64,000 nt of DNA, taken from the NCBI GenBank assembly GCA_903932145.1, contig CAIZFE010000004.1, forward strand, positions 1 through 64,000. The letters run 5' to 3'. The stretch is from an uncultured Rhodopila sp. (GTDB taxonomy: Bacteria > Pseudomonadota > Alphaproteobacteria > Acetobacterales > Acetobacteraceae). A model generated the notes under the pieces. It searched no databases. It had not been told where the DNA came from and saw nothing but the letters and a program-made list of their open reading frames with translations. The stretch's first letter is position 1. Every line of letters starts with the position of its first letter. The position numbers and the translations under genes are program-made. Positions 50,839-59,016 of this stretch are shown in pieces.

Positions 50839-51656
50839 GCCAGCAACGTGCAGGCCAGCACGACCGGAGAAGCTGCGTTCCGGCGCTTCACCACCATCCG
50901 GGCACCGGCGCACATCACGTCGTCCGGCGATTTGTGCAGGATGCCCCAGCAGGCGGTGGTGATCTCCGGCACATCGCGCTCCGGTTCCATTTCGGGGAAC
51001 AGCATCAGGCGGACGGGGTCATGCGCGTCCACCGGAATGTTGTGCGCGGTGAACAGTGCGGCAAACCCGTCGCGCAACGACTGTTCGGTTTCCCCCGTGA
51101 ACCGCCGGCCGGCGACGTCCAGTTTGAAGCCATTGCGGGCCAGCCAGATCAGCCCATCCAGCGCAGGCGCCCAGCTTCGCCGCCCGCGTTCCTGTTCGTG
51201 GATGGGCGGGTCGTAATGATCCAGCGAAACACGGATGGTTAGCCGATCGCCGTAGCGTTCGCGCAACGCCAACATCTCGGATCGCAGTTTTCGCAGCGGT
51301 TTCATCGCGTTGGTCAGAACCAGGGCGTCCAGACCACGCGACAACACGGCATCCAACATCGCGGTAATATCGGGGTTCATGAACGGTTCGCCGCCGGTAA
51401 AGCCAATCAGTTTCGTCGGCAGCCGGTCGCGTGCGATTTCATCCAGGTAGGTCTGGACCTCAGCCAACGTCAGGTAGGACAGCCGGTCGTTGCGGGGCGA
51501 GGACTCGATATAGCAGTTAAGGCAGGTCAGGTTGCACAGAGTGCCGGTGTTGAACCACAGGGTTTCCAACGCCCGCAGCGCGACGGTGGCACGCGTCTCG
51601 CCCTTCGCCGTTACGAACGGATCGCGGAATTTGGCCGGGTTCAACGCGCTGGTCAT
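50721..51656 (-). CDS. Radical SAM protein with C-terminal cysteine cluster
   Basis: 311 residues. The radical SAM cluster motif is CNLTCLNC near residue 40, followed by LIGFTGGEPFMNPD (SAM-binding GGE) and a VSLDHYDPPIHEQERG strand. The C-terminus FCASFCVLGGASCSR offers further cysteines, like a short SPASM/twitch site for an auxiliary cluster. ATG 51656 chosen; TTG 51665 is the alternative. It is convergent with and overlaps the SGNH gene by 118 bases. Substrate unknown; peptide or sugar modification are both possible. Confidence 0.87.
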   Translation of the reverse strand: MTSALNPAKFRDPFVTAKGETRATVALRALETLWFNTGTLCNLTCLNCYIESSPRNDRLSYLTLAEVQTYLDEIARDRLPTKLIGFTGGEPFMNPDITAMLDAVLSRGLDALVLTNAMKPLRKLRSEMLALRERYGDRLTIRVSLDHYDPPIHEQERGRRSWAPALDGLIWLARNGFKLDVAGRRFTGETEQSLRDGFAALFTAHNIPVDAHDPVRLMLFPEMEPERDVPEITTACWGILHKSPDDVMCAGARMVVKRRNAASPVVLACTLLAYDPRFEMGTTLAEAAAPVSLNHPFCASFCVLGGASCSR

Positions 51657-51802
51657 CTGATCCAAAGCCGGTCTCCCGCGGGTCCTGTTGCCGGGGACGG
51701 AGGCGGTGTGATCACAGCCAATCGTCCCTTCGCATCGCCGCTGATCTCAATACGAGGAGCGCGGCGAAGCAGCAATGCCGGGGGGCCGTTTCCGCCGATC
51801 AG
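51653..51802 (-). CDS. Possible short ORF overlapping the radical SAM start
   Basis: A frame of up to 50 codons ends at a TGA that overlaps the radical SAM ATG by one base. It reads LIGGNGPPALLLRRAPRIE and SGDAKGRLAVITPPPSPATG, then PAGDRLWIR, with GC3-biased codons. No ATG or GTG opens it; CTG 51802 or TTG 51775 would have to serve. It may be a small precursor or accessory peptide of the radical SAM enzyme, or the tail of a lost gene. Low confidence. Confidence 0.25.
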   Translation of the reverse strand: MIGGNGPPALLLRRAPRIEISGDAKGRLAVITPPPSPATGPAGDRLWIR

Positions 51803-51882
51803 ACCGATGTGCTCCCATCTGAGGGAGGCACATCGGCCAACAGATCGTCTCGCGTCTCAAGGGCCGTGACTATCGCCCTCCC

Positions 51883-53082
51883 TTACGCCGCCCGCGCGAC
51901 AAGGTGTCCGACCCGCCGCAGCAACGGCGTCACCATCGGCACGGTCAGCATCGTGCTGGCCACTGCCATCAACAGCAGGGCCGTGAAGGTTTCGTTGGTG
52001 ATGATGTGCTTGTCGAGCAGGATGTTGACGAAGATGATCATGATCAGCGCCTTGGTCTGTAGCAGCCAGCCAATCATCGAGGCTTCACCGGGCGCCCAGC
52101 GCAAGATGCGCCCAGCCAGATGGATCCCAGCTAACTTGCCGCCTACCGAAGCCGCCAGAAGCCAGGCCGCTGCCACGAACACCGCCGCGCCGCCGACGTC
52201 CCATTGGGTGCGCAAGCCGGTGCTGAGGAAGAACACCGGCATCACGGCCAGCAGCACATGGTGGCGCAGCAGATCCATCTTCTTCTGGTCGAACCATTGC
52301 CCGTCCAGCACCGCGCCGGCCAGGAAGGCACCGACCATGAAGTGCAGGCCCGACCAGTCGGCGCTGAATCCGCAGGCGGCCAGCCAAATGAGGCCGACAT
52401 ACCAACGATCGCGTTCGGGGATGGCTCGCATCAACCGGCGCAGCAGCACGGTGACGACGGCAAAGCCAATCAGGAAGCTCGCCTGGCGGCCCACACGCTC
52501 CCAATCCAACAGGATCAGCGCCAGCACGCCCCAAATCGCAACGTCGTCCATGCTGGCATAGCGCAGGATGCGCTGGCCGATCGGCTGGCGCAGAAGCTCA
52601 AGCTTTTCCATGAAGAGGATGAGGATCGGCAGTGCGGTCACCGCGCAGGCCATGCCCACGCCCAGCACGAACTGCCAGTCCTGCGCCATCGGGCCGATCC
52701 AGCCCGGCGTGGCCAGCATGGCGGCGCCGGCGATGCAGCCAAGCAGCAGCGGCGTGCCCAGCGCCAGTCCGGCCGTGATGCTGGTTTCGCGCCGATACCG
52801 CCAGGCCTCGCCGAGGTCGAGCTCGATGCCGGCGATCCAGACAAACAGCATCACCGCCCACCAGGCAACGCCGTTGAGCGCGGTGATCACCGTCGGGTTA
52901 AAAACGAAATTGTAGTACTGTGGCAGTGCAGCCCCCAGCACGCCCGGACCGAGCAGGATGCCGGTGATGATCTGTACAACGACCAATGGTGCCCAGTACT
53001 CGGTGTTCCCCAGTCGCCATATCAGATAGGGCACGGAAAAGATGATCAGCATCGCGATTAGATAGATTTCAGAGGTATTCAC
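51883..53082 (-). CDS. Cation:proton antiporter, CPA2/NhaS3-like
   Basis: 399 residues with about eleven to twelve helices: QIITGILLGPGVLG near residue 40, GLALGTPLLLGCIAG, the DDVAIWGVLALILL helix with the acidic pair seen in sodium/proton exchangers, and GAFLAGAVLDGQWFDQKK. The Na_H_Exchanger fold is clear; ion preference (Na+ or K+) is not. A small isolated gene, with the radical SAM unit upstream and the decayed HigBA region on the other side. Confidence 0.9.
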   Translation of the reverse strand: MNTSEIYLIAMLIIFSVPYLIWRLGNTEYWAPLVVVQIITGILLGPGVLGAALPQYYNFVFNPTVITALNGVAWWAVMLFVWIAGIELDLGEAWRYRRETSITAGLALGTPLLLGCIAGAAMLATPGWIGPMAQDWQFVLGVGMACAVTALPILILFMEKLELLRQPIGQRILRYASMDDVAIWGVLALILLDWERVGRQASFLIGFAVVTVLLRRLMRAIPERDRWYVGLIWLAACGFSADWSGLHFMVGAFLAGAVLDGQWFDQKKMDLLRHHVLLAVMPVFFLSTGLRTQWDVGGAAVFVAAAWLLAASVGGKLAGIHLAGRILRWAPGEASMIGWLLQTKALIMIIFVNILLDKHIITNETFTALLLMAVASTMLTVPMVTPLLRRVGHLVARAA

Positions 53083-53680
53083 GTTGCATTCTCTTCGGTC
53101 ATCGGGGTTTGCATTGAAGGAGACGGCCCCATGACCTGGCGGCGCGGCAGCATGCTACAGCGTTTGGTCATGTACGAAATTTCCAAGCGAACGATGTGCT
53201 GTTCCCGCCGCGCCTCGTAACGACGCACAGCACGGAATGTCCTTCGAAGGCCAGATGGGGCGGGTCAGGAAAAAATGGGCGGTTCGGCACAACGCGTTGT
53301 CGAATATCCGGAATAGTCGGATATGATAACGTTTACGCCGCTGCTCAAAGGCCTCGCCGCTATGCGGGGGGACCGTAAAAACAGCACCATGGCTTTAGTC
53401 GCGCCTGGATCACGTCGAGAGGTCCTTGTCTGGCAAATGCAACAATCAGGTGGACAATAACGTTCGCATTATGCACTGCGGGATAACCCCTGTCCAGATG
53501 AAATAATCCGGTGTTAGCGCGCAGTCAGAATGTCCCTTTCGGGACCTTGTCCCATGAGGAGACCGCACGCCGGACGCGGATCGAGCCGCTCTTGCGAGAG
53601 ACCTGCCTCGATTTTGGTCCCTGTACCTTTCACAGTGCCAATCCTGGTGCATCATGATCGGCCCCGGTCCCACCGATTGA
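53083..53680. other. Gap without a recognisable gene
   Basis: About 600 bases of mixed composition with short frames on both strands, none with a ribosome site or motif I trust. It contains the direct-repeat-like CCGGAATAGTCGGATATG near 53.31 kb and AT-richer patches. It precedes the toxin remnant and probably belongs to the same degraded accessory segment. Confidence 0.4.
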
Positions 53681-54197
53681 GAGCCGCTTTTTGCCCCCTG
53701 TGCCTTTGACTACCCGGGCAGGGCGTGTGCCCACAATCGCGAACGAAATGGAATTTTTCTGGTAGGGGGCGGCATGTTCGGCGTGAATGAGACGCCGTTC
53801 TATCGGGATTTGATACGCGTGGCCGATGAGCGATTTAACGCTCAGCTAAAAACACTCCCCTTGAGGCGTGGAGGCAAAAGATGACGGTGACGATTTTATG
53901 AAGGATTTCGCGCCGGAGGAGCGCGCCAAGGTTGCCGCACGCACGGCTGAACTGATTGAGGAAGAGTTGAGCCGCCGCGATCCGCGACAGGCACAACATT
54001 TGACGCAGGAACGGATGCACGGAGCTGATGGGTGTCGAGAAGGCGAGCGTTTCCCGTCTGGAACGCCGCGCCGATCTGCTTCTGTCCACGCCCAGTGGCT
54101 GCTGCGATGGGTGGGGAAACTGCGGCTTGTTGCAGAATTCCCCAACCGGCCCCCCGTGACAGTCGCAACGCGCCGCTCTAACCGAAACCGCGCTTAG
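53681..54197 (+). pseudogene. Decayed HigBA (Gp49-like toxin and XRE antitoxin) module
   Basis: Toxin part: from 53681 to a stop at 53884 the frame reads FAPCAFDYPGRACAHNRERN, IFLVGGGMFGVNETPFYRDL and IRVADERFNAQLKTLP, the C-terminal half of Gp49/HigB-like RelE toxins (compare the AFDP and ADERF..HL pattern); the N-terminal half is absent. Antitoxin part: from ATG 53898 it reads MKDFAPEERAKVAARTAELIEEE through LTQERMH, then an extra G near 54021 shifts into ELMGVEKASVSRLERRADLLL, the helix-turn-helix core, and at least one further shift (a G-run near 54113) leads to LRLVAEFPNRPPV. Not functional as it stands. Confidence 0.75.
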
Positions 54198-54240
54198 GGC
54201 AGGACGAGCGTGGCGACCGGTTGACGGCCCGGTTGCCCCC

Positions 54241-55086
54241 TCACCCCACCCAATCCAACCCCACATCCAACACCGTCGCCGAGTGCGTCAGCCACCCCAC
54301 CGACAGCAAATCCACGCCGCTGGCCGCAATCGCCGGCGCGGTATCCGGCCTGATCCGCCCCGAGGCTTCGGTGATCGCGCGGCCGTCCACCATTCCGACA
54401 GCCTCACGCAACATGTCCGGCCCCATGTTGTCCAGCAGCACCGCATCGACCCGCAGCGTCATCGCCTCGGCCAGTTGCTCCAGAGTATCGACCTCGAGTT
54501 CGATCTTCACGAGGTGCCCGACCCCAGCCCGCGCCCGCTCGACCGCTGCCCGCACCCCGCCTGCAATAGCGACGTGGTTGTCCTTGATCAGCACCGCGTC
54601 ATCCAACCCGAACCGGTGGTTCGATCCGCCGCCCACCCGCACGGCATATTTCTGCGCGAACCGCAGTCCCGGCATGGTCTTACGGGTGCAACAAACCTGC
54701 GCCTTCATCCCGGCGATCGCATCCGCGATGCCGCGCGTGGCGGAGGCAACGCCGCTCAGGTGACACAGGAAATTCAGCGCCGTTCGTTCCGCCGTCAGGA
54801 TCCCGCGCGCCGGCCCGGTGATCGTTGCGATCAGATCGCCCGGCTGCAACCGGCTGCCGTCGGGCCGAGCGACCTCGACCTTGATGTCCGGGTCGATCAA
54901 CCGGAACGCCATGGTCGAGAAATCCAGCCCGGCCACCACGCCGGACTGCCGCGCCATTAACGCGCACCGGGTCAACGCACCGGCGGGGACGATGGAATCC
55001 GTCGTCAGGTCCCCTGCCCGCCCCAGATCCTCCAGCAACGCGGCGCGGACGGACGGTTCGATCATGATCAGCGGCAACGGGCTCAT
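54241..55086 (-). CDS. nadC: Nicotinate-nucleotide pyrophosphorylase (carboxylating)
   Basis: 281 residues of the quinolinate phosphoribosyltransferase family: LTTDSIVPAG, RTALNFLCHLSGVASATRG, CTRKTMPGLR (catalytic Arg/Lys), HRFGLDDAVLIKDNH and ELEVDTLEQL. Converts quinolinate and PRPP to nicotinate mononucleotide. ATG 55086 overlaps the nadA stop (TGATG), so nadA-nadC are one operon, under the two operators upstream of nadA. The frame extending to 55221 is antisense-overlapping leader and was dropped. nadB is not here. Confidence 0.96.
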   Translation of the reverse strand: MSPLPLIMIEPSVRAALLEDLGRAGDLTTDSIVPAGALTRCALMARQSGVVAGLDFSTMAFRLIDPDIKVEVARPDGSRLQPGDLIATITGPARGILTAERTALNFLCHLSGVASATRGIADAIAGMKAQVCCTRKTMPGLRFAQKYAVRVGGGSNHRFGLDDAVLIKDNHVAIAGGVRAAVERARAGVGHLVKIELEVDTLEQLAEAMTLRVDAVLLDNMGPDMLREAVGMVDGRAITEASGRIRPDTAPAIAASGVDLLSVGWLTHSATVLDVGLDWVG

Positions 55087-56069
55087 CAGCGCACCGCCAG
55101 CATGCGTTCGACCGACAAGCGCGCTCGGTCCATCAACGCCGGGTCGATCACCACTTCCTCGGTCATCGTTTCTAAAGCGTTCCTGATCCCCGGCAGGGTG
55201 ATTCGTTTCATGTGCGGGCACAGATTGCAGGGCCGGACAAACTCGATATCCGGATACCCCACCGAAACGTTATCCGCCATCGAGCATTCCGTTAAAAGAA
55301 CAACCCGAGCGGGCCGCTCGCGTCCGACATAGCCGGACATATCGGCGGTGGAACCGGTATAATCCGCCTCGGCCACCACATCCGGCGGACATTCCGGGTG
55401 CGCCAAGATCGTCACCCCCGGATAATCCGCCCGCAGCGCCCGCACTTCAGCGGCGGTAAAGCGTTCATGCACCTCGCAATGCCCGGCCCAGGCGATAATC
55501 TTCACCTTCGTTTGCGCAGCGATGTTCTGCGCCAGGTATTCGTCCGGCAGCATGATCACACGCTCCACACCGAGCGATTCCACGACTTTCAAGGCGTTGC
55601 CGGAGGTGCAACAAATATCAGATTCCGCCTTCACCGCGGCGGACGAATTCACATACGTCACGACAGGCACGCCAGGATGCCGTTGCCGCATCAACCGCAC
55701 GTCCGCCGCCGTGATCGACTCCGCCAGCGAGCAGCCCGCCCGGCTGTCCGGGATCAAGACCGTCTTTGACGGGTTCAGCATCTTCGCCGTCTCCGCCATG
55801 AAATGCACCCCGGCCAGGACGATGACCTGTTCGTCCACCTTCATCGCCTCGCGCGCCAGCGCCAGGCTGTCGCCCACGATGTCGGCGACGCAGTGAAAAA
55901 TCTCCGGCGTCATGTAATTGTGAGCCAGGATCACGGCATTCCGCTCCCGTTTCAGCCGCAGGATCGCCTCGATGTCGTCGGCGAACACCGGCCATTCGAT
56001 GGCGGGTATGAGCGTCCTGACCCGGTCATAAAGCGGGGCAGTGCGTTCGAGCAGAGCAGTTGCGGACAT
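55086..56069 (-). CDS. nadA: Quinolinate synthase A
   Basis: 327 residues with the three cysteines that bind the [4Fe-4S] cluster ([25 protein letters not shown]), and the family segments [11 protein letters not shown] and [11 protein letters not shown]. Condenses iminoaspartate with dihydroxyacetone phosphate to quinolinate. Strong ribosome site AGGAGG before ATG 56069. The aspartate-oxidising partner (NadB or an aspartate dehydrogenase) must be elsewhere. First gene of the nadAC operon; promoter overlaps two NadQ-like operators. Confidence 0.96.
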   Translation of the reverse strand: MSATALLERTAPLYDRVRTLIPAIEWPVFADDIEAILRLKRERNAVILAHNYMTPEIFHCVADIVGDSLALAREAMKVDEQVIVLAGVHFMAETAKMLNPSKTVLIPDSRAGCSLAESITAADVRLMRQRHPGVPVVTYVNSSAAVKAESDICCTSGNALKVVESLGVERVIMLPDEYLAQNIAAQTKVKIIAWAGHCEVHERFTAAEVRALRADYPGVTILAHPECPPDVVAEADYTGSTADMSGYVGRERPARVVLLTECSMADNVSVGYPDIEFVRPCNLCPHMKRITLPGIRNALETMTEEVVIDPALMDRARLSVERMLAVR

Positions 56070-56084
56070 CGGTACCTCCTGAGT

Positions 56085-56103
56085 AATGCTCTATATGAGC
56101 ATT
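56085..56103. promoter_or_regulatory. Operator palindrome 1 upstream of nadA
   Basis: AATGCTC (56085-56091) and GAGCATT (56097-56103) are a perfect 7-base inverted repeat around TATAT. It lies 16 bases upstream of the nadA ATG, just before the ribosome site. The core ATGCTC-N5-GAGCAT recurs at operator 2. It is a candidate site for the NadQ-like repressor encoded at 57-58 kb. Confidence 0.75.
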
Positions 56104-56111
56104 ATTGGCCG

Positions 56112-56132
56112 TTATGCTAGCGATGAGCATAA
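56112..56132. promoter_or_regulatory. Operator palindrome 2 and nadA promoter
   Basis: TTATGCT and AGCATAA (56112-56118 and 56126-56132) enclose seven bases; one position breaks the ATGCTC-N5-GAGCAT core. A minus-strand -35 TTGACA fits at 56136-56141 and a -10-like TAGCAT at 56114-56119 with a 16-base spacer, so this operator sits on the promoter itself, ideal for repression. Its centre is 28 bases from that of operator 1. Confidence 0.65.
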
Positions 56133-56176
56133 GGATGTCAAGCGGGCCTGACATGCTAATATCCTGCATCCGGCCG

Positions 56177-56527
56177 ATGGAGACGACGGTGACAACGCGT
56201 ACGAAAGACGGGAGTGCGATCCATGATCCGGTCCTGCGAAGCTTCGAGGCGGCGCTGACCGAGATGTATGGCGATGACCTCGACCGTGTGGTGCTGTTCG
56301 GATCGCGGGCGCGGGGCGACGCCCGTCCGGACTCCGATTACGATGTCGCGGTGTTCCTGAAATCGATGCCGGATCGCTGGGCGGAACTGGACCGGCTGGC
56401 CGCGTTATCCGGGGCGTTCATTGACGAGGCCGACGTGTTCTTTGACGCGAAGCCATTCCTCGCGACCGCTTCCCGGGACCGCACTCCCTTGATGCGTGAA
56501 ATCAGGCGGGACGGAATTGACCTATGA
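56177..56527 (+). CDS. MNT-type minimal nucleotidyltransferase (antitoxin-like)
   Basis: 116 residues with the nucleotidyltransferase signature VVLFGSRARGDARPDSDYDVAVFL (GS then two Asp) near residue 35-60. In MNT/HEPN pairs this protein AMPylates and neutralises the HEPN toxin. ATG 56177 chosen; the frame begins farther upstream (56105) inside the nadA operator region and that extension looks non-coding. The stop overlaps the HEPN ATG by 4 bases (56524-56527). Divergent from nadA. Confidence 0.85.
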   Translation: METTVTTRTKDGSAIHDPVLRSFEAALTEMYGDDLDRVVLFGSRARGDARPDSDYDVAVFLKSMPDRWAELDRLAALSGAFIDEADVFFDAKPFLATASRDRTPLMREIRRDGIDL

Positions 56528-56913
56528 CGCCCGAAACCAGCCTTTTTCTGGATAAGGCCGATCGAACGTTACAAGAAGCAGACGCGATGGTGTCCATCGC
56601 TCTCTACGATCCGGCAGGACGAACGGCTTATCTGGCTGCGTTTCATGCTGCACCGGCGCTCATTTCCGAACGAACAGGTAGATCCGTAAAGACCCATGCC
56701 GGAGTTCACTCAGAGTTTCATCGGCTTACGAAAAACGACATTGACCTTCCCGTCGATCTTCGGGCGTTCCTCCGGCAGGCCTACAATCTGAAATCACATG
56801 CGGACTACGACATCAACCCCGATTCGGGACTATCTCCTGATCGTGCAGAAGACGCCGTGGCGACCGCGAAGCGCTTCGTCGCCTGGTTCCGCGGCAAGCT
56901 GGCCGAGGAATAA
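56524..56913 (+). CDS. HEPN-domain protein (toxin-like)
   Basis: 129 residues, all-helical: LFLDKADRTLQEADAMV, the AAYLAAFHAAPALISE-type central helix, and FLRQAYNLKSHADYDINPD near residue 85. The motif spacing is R-then-seven-then-H (RQAYNLKSH), a little longer than the classic Rx4-6H of HEPN ribonucleases, so activity is uncertain. Coupled to the MNT gene. Together they look intact, unlike most other modules in the window. Confidence 0.82.
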   Translation: MTPETSLFLDKADRTLQEADAMVSIALYDPAGRTAYLAAFHAAPALISERTGRSVKTHAGVHSEFHRLTKNDIDLPVDLRAFLRQAYNLKSHADYDINPDSGLSPDRAEDAVATAKRFVAWFRGKLAEE

Positions 56914-57014
56914 GGCCAGTTCCGCTGTCAATACACGGGGCTGAGCCACTGGTTTGCTCAACCGTTCCTCCGCCAGTGTAAGCTGTCAATCGTCCTAACA
57001 GCGCAACGCTGTGG

Positions 57015-58025
57015 TTACACCGCCCGCACGAGCGGCAGCTTGGTCCCGGCCACCTGCCGTTCCGCCAGCACCTCGCGCCGGAAGCGGAACATTTTGGCGG
57101 GCCGGCCGCCGGTTTCGGTTGTTACTTCGCCGGTTTCCTCCACCAGATCCTGCTGGTCGATCAGGCGGCGGAAATTCTGTTTGTGCAGCAACCGTCCAGC
57201 CAGCGCCTCCACGGTCCGCTGCAACTGGAGCAAGGTAAATCCGGGCGGCATCAGTTCGAACACCACCGGCCGATATTTGATTTTGGCCCGCAACCGGGCA
57301 ATACCGGTGGCGAGGATGCGGCGATGATCGTGACGCATGGGCTCACCCAGGGCCGCGGTCAGGGTGTCCGACAGGCCGGCGATCCGGTGCCTCCCTTCGG
57401 CGACGAGGCCCGCCTCCCACAGCAGTTCATACCGCTGTAGTACCAGTTCTTCGTTCCAGCGTTGCCCCCGCAGTCCGAAATTGATGGTGATACGCCGTTG
57501 CCGGTCGCGTTCGATCGCGGGGTCCCCGGCGCTGTCGGCCCATTCGTACAACGGCGGCGCCAGGATCGCCTCCCCCAGCGCGGCGCCGGGACCGCGAAAA
57601 TCCTCCCAGGGGAAGAAACGATACCAGGGCTGCCACGCCGCATCCCAGCCCGCCACCACCGGCGCCTCCCGCGTCAGGCCCAGATAGCTGACCGACACGA
57701 CGCGACCCAATGTGCCTTGCTTTCGGTCCTGATCGGCAAACGTGTAGAGTTGCTCGACATACCCCAGCGGATGATGGGTTTGCGTTTCCACCCATGATCG
57801 CAGGCCCGCCTGAAGCGAACGGTGCACCGGCTCAAACGGGCCGGAGGGCAATGCCCGGCCATGTTCGATGCTCAGGACGCGTGGCTCGCCCGCGGTGACC
57901 GCAACAATCACGGCCGTGAGTTCGGCGGCAACCGCAACGGAGTCAAATACGGCGCCGGACGCATGATCGCTCGCGGCGTCGGTCGTGTCGGCGCTGGTGG
58001 TGCTGTCGATGCGTGTATCCGGCAT
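57015..58025 (-). CDS. nadQ: NadQ-like regulator: Nudix-like domain with C-terminal winged helix
   Basis: 336 residues. Residues about 30-175 form a Nudix-fold sensor (ELTAVIVAVTAGEPRVLSIEHGRALPSGPFEP, VSVSYLGLTREAP) without the full catalytic Nudix box. Residues about 230-335 form a winged helix: KYRPVVFELMPPGFTLLQLQRTVEALAG and LHKQNFRRLIDQQDLVEETGEVT, ending RFRREVL. This matches the alphaproteobacterial NAD regulator usually called NadQ, which senses ADP-ribose-type metabolites and represses nadABC. Start ATG 58025; the frame to 58067 is an alternative. Its expected target, nadAC, is 1 kb away with two candidate operators. Confidence 0.87.
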   Translation of the reverse strand: MPDTRIDSTTSADTTDAASDHASGAVFDSVAVAAELTAVIVAVTAGEPRVLSIEHGRALPSGPFEPVHRSLQAGLRSWVETQTHHPLGYVEQLYTFADQDRKQGTLGRVVSVSYLGLTREAPVVAGWDAAWQPWYRFFPWEDFRGPGAALGEAILAPPLYEWADSAGDPAIERDRQRRITINFGLRGQRWNEELVLQRYELLWEAGLVAEGRHRIAGLSDTLTAALGEPMRHDHRRILATGIARLRAKIKYRPVVFELMPPGFTLLQLQRTVEALAGRLLHKQNFRRLIDQQDLVEETGEVTTETGGRPAKMFRFRREVLAERQVAGTKLPLVRAV

Positions 58026-58086
58026 GGCGCGCTTGTCGCATGCCGGACGCGGCATCGCTACCGCCAATTCAAGCCCAAAAGCCGCG

Positions 58087-58251
58087 CTAGTCGCCCTTCA
58101 GCACGACGTCTTTGATCGCGGCCCCGGCTCCCAGGATCATCGCCTGCGTTGCGAACGACAGGATCGCGGCACCGATCATCGCGCCGGCCCACCAATTCCC
58201 GGCGGGAAGCTGAGGCATCGGGACGCCGCCGGTGTTTTTGAGTCGCTGCAT
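58087..58251 (-). CDS. Small single-helix membrane protein
   Basis: 54 residues: a short polar N-terminus (MQRLKNTGGVPMPQLPAGN), one hydrophobic segment AGAMIGAAILSFATQAMILGAG, and KDVVLKGD. ATG 58251 is preceded by GGAGATTGGAC. It lies 61 bases upstream of nadQ in the same orientation. No family recognised; possibly a leader or membrane peptide. Confidence 0.6.
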   Translation of the reverse strand: MQRLKNTGGVPMPQLPAGNWWAGAMIGAAILSFATQAMILGAGAAIKDVVLKGD

Positions 58252-58463
58252 GTCCAATCTCCATTCCCGATCGGTCGGGTTGAAATATGACGAAGAAGCC
58301 CGACAACCCGCCTGAACGTTAGCGATGCCGTTAATTTCCAATGCTCGGTCGAAATCACGTCAGTTTGACCGTTACGGTCATGCCGGGCACCCGGCCTACC
58401 GTATCTCGACAGGGCCGACGGTCCGGGCAAGTATTCCCGCATCTTAAAAAGGGAAACATCCAC

Positions 58464-58949
58464 ATGGACGTCCTGCTGCCCCTCGCCGAAAAAATCGGAG
58501 CCCGCCTAAAAGAACGCGGGGAAACGATCGGCATCGCCGAATCCTCCACCGGTGGCCTGCTGTCCGCCGCATTGCTGTCCGTCGGAGGCGCGTCGGCCTA
58601 TTTCCGTGGCGGCGGCGTGATTTACACCGCCTACGCCCGGAAAGCGTTCCTGGAGATCCCCAATCCGCTGCCCGCTCCACTCGAACGGGCATCCACCGAA
58701 CCCTACGCCCTGCTGCTGGCCGACACCGTGCGGGCGCGCCTGGACGCGACCTGGGGCCTGGGCGAAACCGGCGCCACCGGTCCAACCGGTAACCGATACG
58801 GCGACAAAGCCGGACATACCTGCATCGCGGTGACCAGCGCGGGGTTTTCGAAACTGATCACGCTGGAAACCGGAAGCCCTGACCGCATCGGCAACATGCG
58901 CGCATTCGGCATCCGAGCGCTGGAATTGCTGGCCGAAGCGCTGGGGTAA
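58464..58949 (+). CDS. pncC: CinA-C-domain amidase, PncC-like (NMN deamidase)
   Basis: 161 residues of the CinA C-terminal family: TIGIAESSTGGLLSAAL with catalytic Ser-type context, FRGGGVIYT, and GETGATGPTGNRYGDKAGHT. Stand-alone proteins of this kind deamidate nicotinamide mononucleotide to nicotinate mononucleotide in NAD recycling, which suits the nadA-nadC-nadQ neighbourhood. ATG 58464 chosen, matching the family start. Monocistronic. Confidence 0.85.
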   Translation: MDVLLPLAEKIGARLKERGETIGIAESSTGGLLSAALLSVGGASAYFRGGGVIYTAYARKAFLEIPNPLPAPLERASTEPYALLLADTVRARLDATWGLGETGATGPTGNRYGDKAGHTCIAVTSAGFSKLITLETGSPDRIGNMRAFGIRALELLAEALG

Positions 58950-59016
58950 CGATTCCGCCGCGCCGCATCATCCCCGGATCAGGCGGGATGACGCGGTGCG
59001 ACGAGAGTAGATGACC

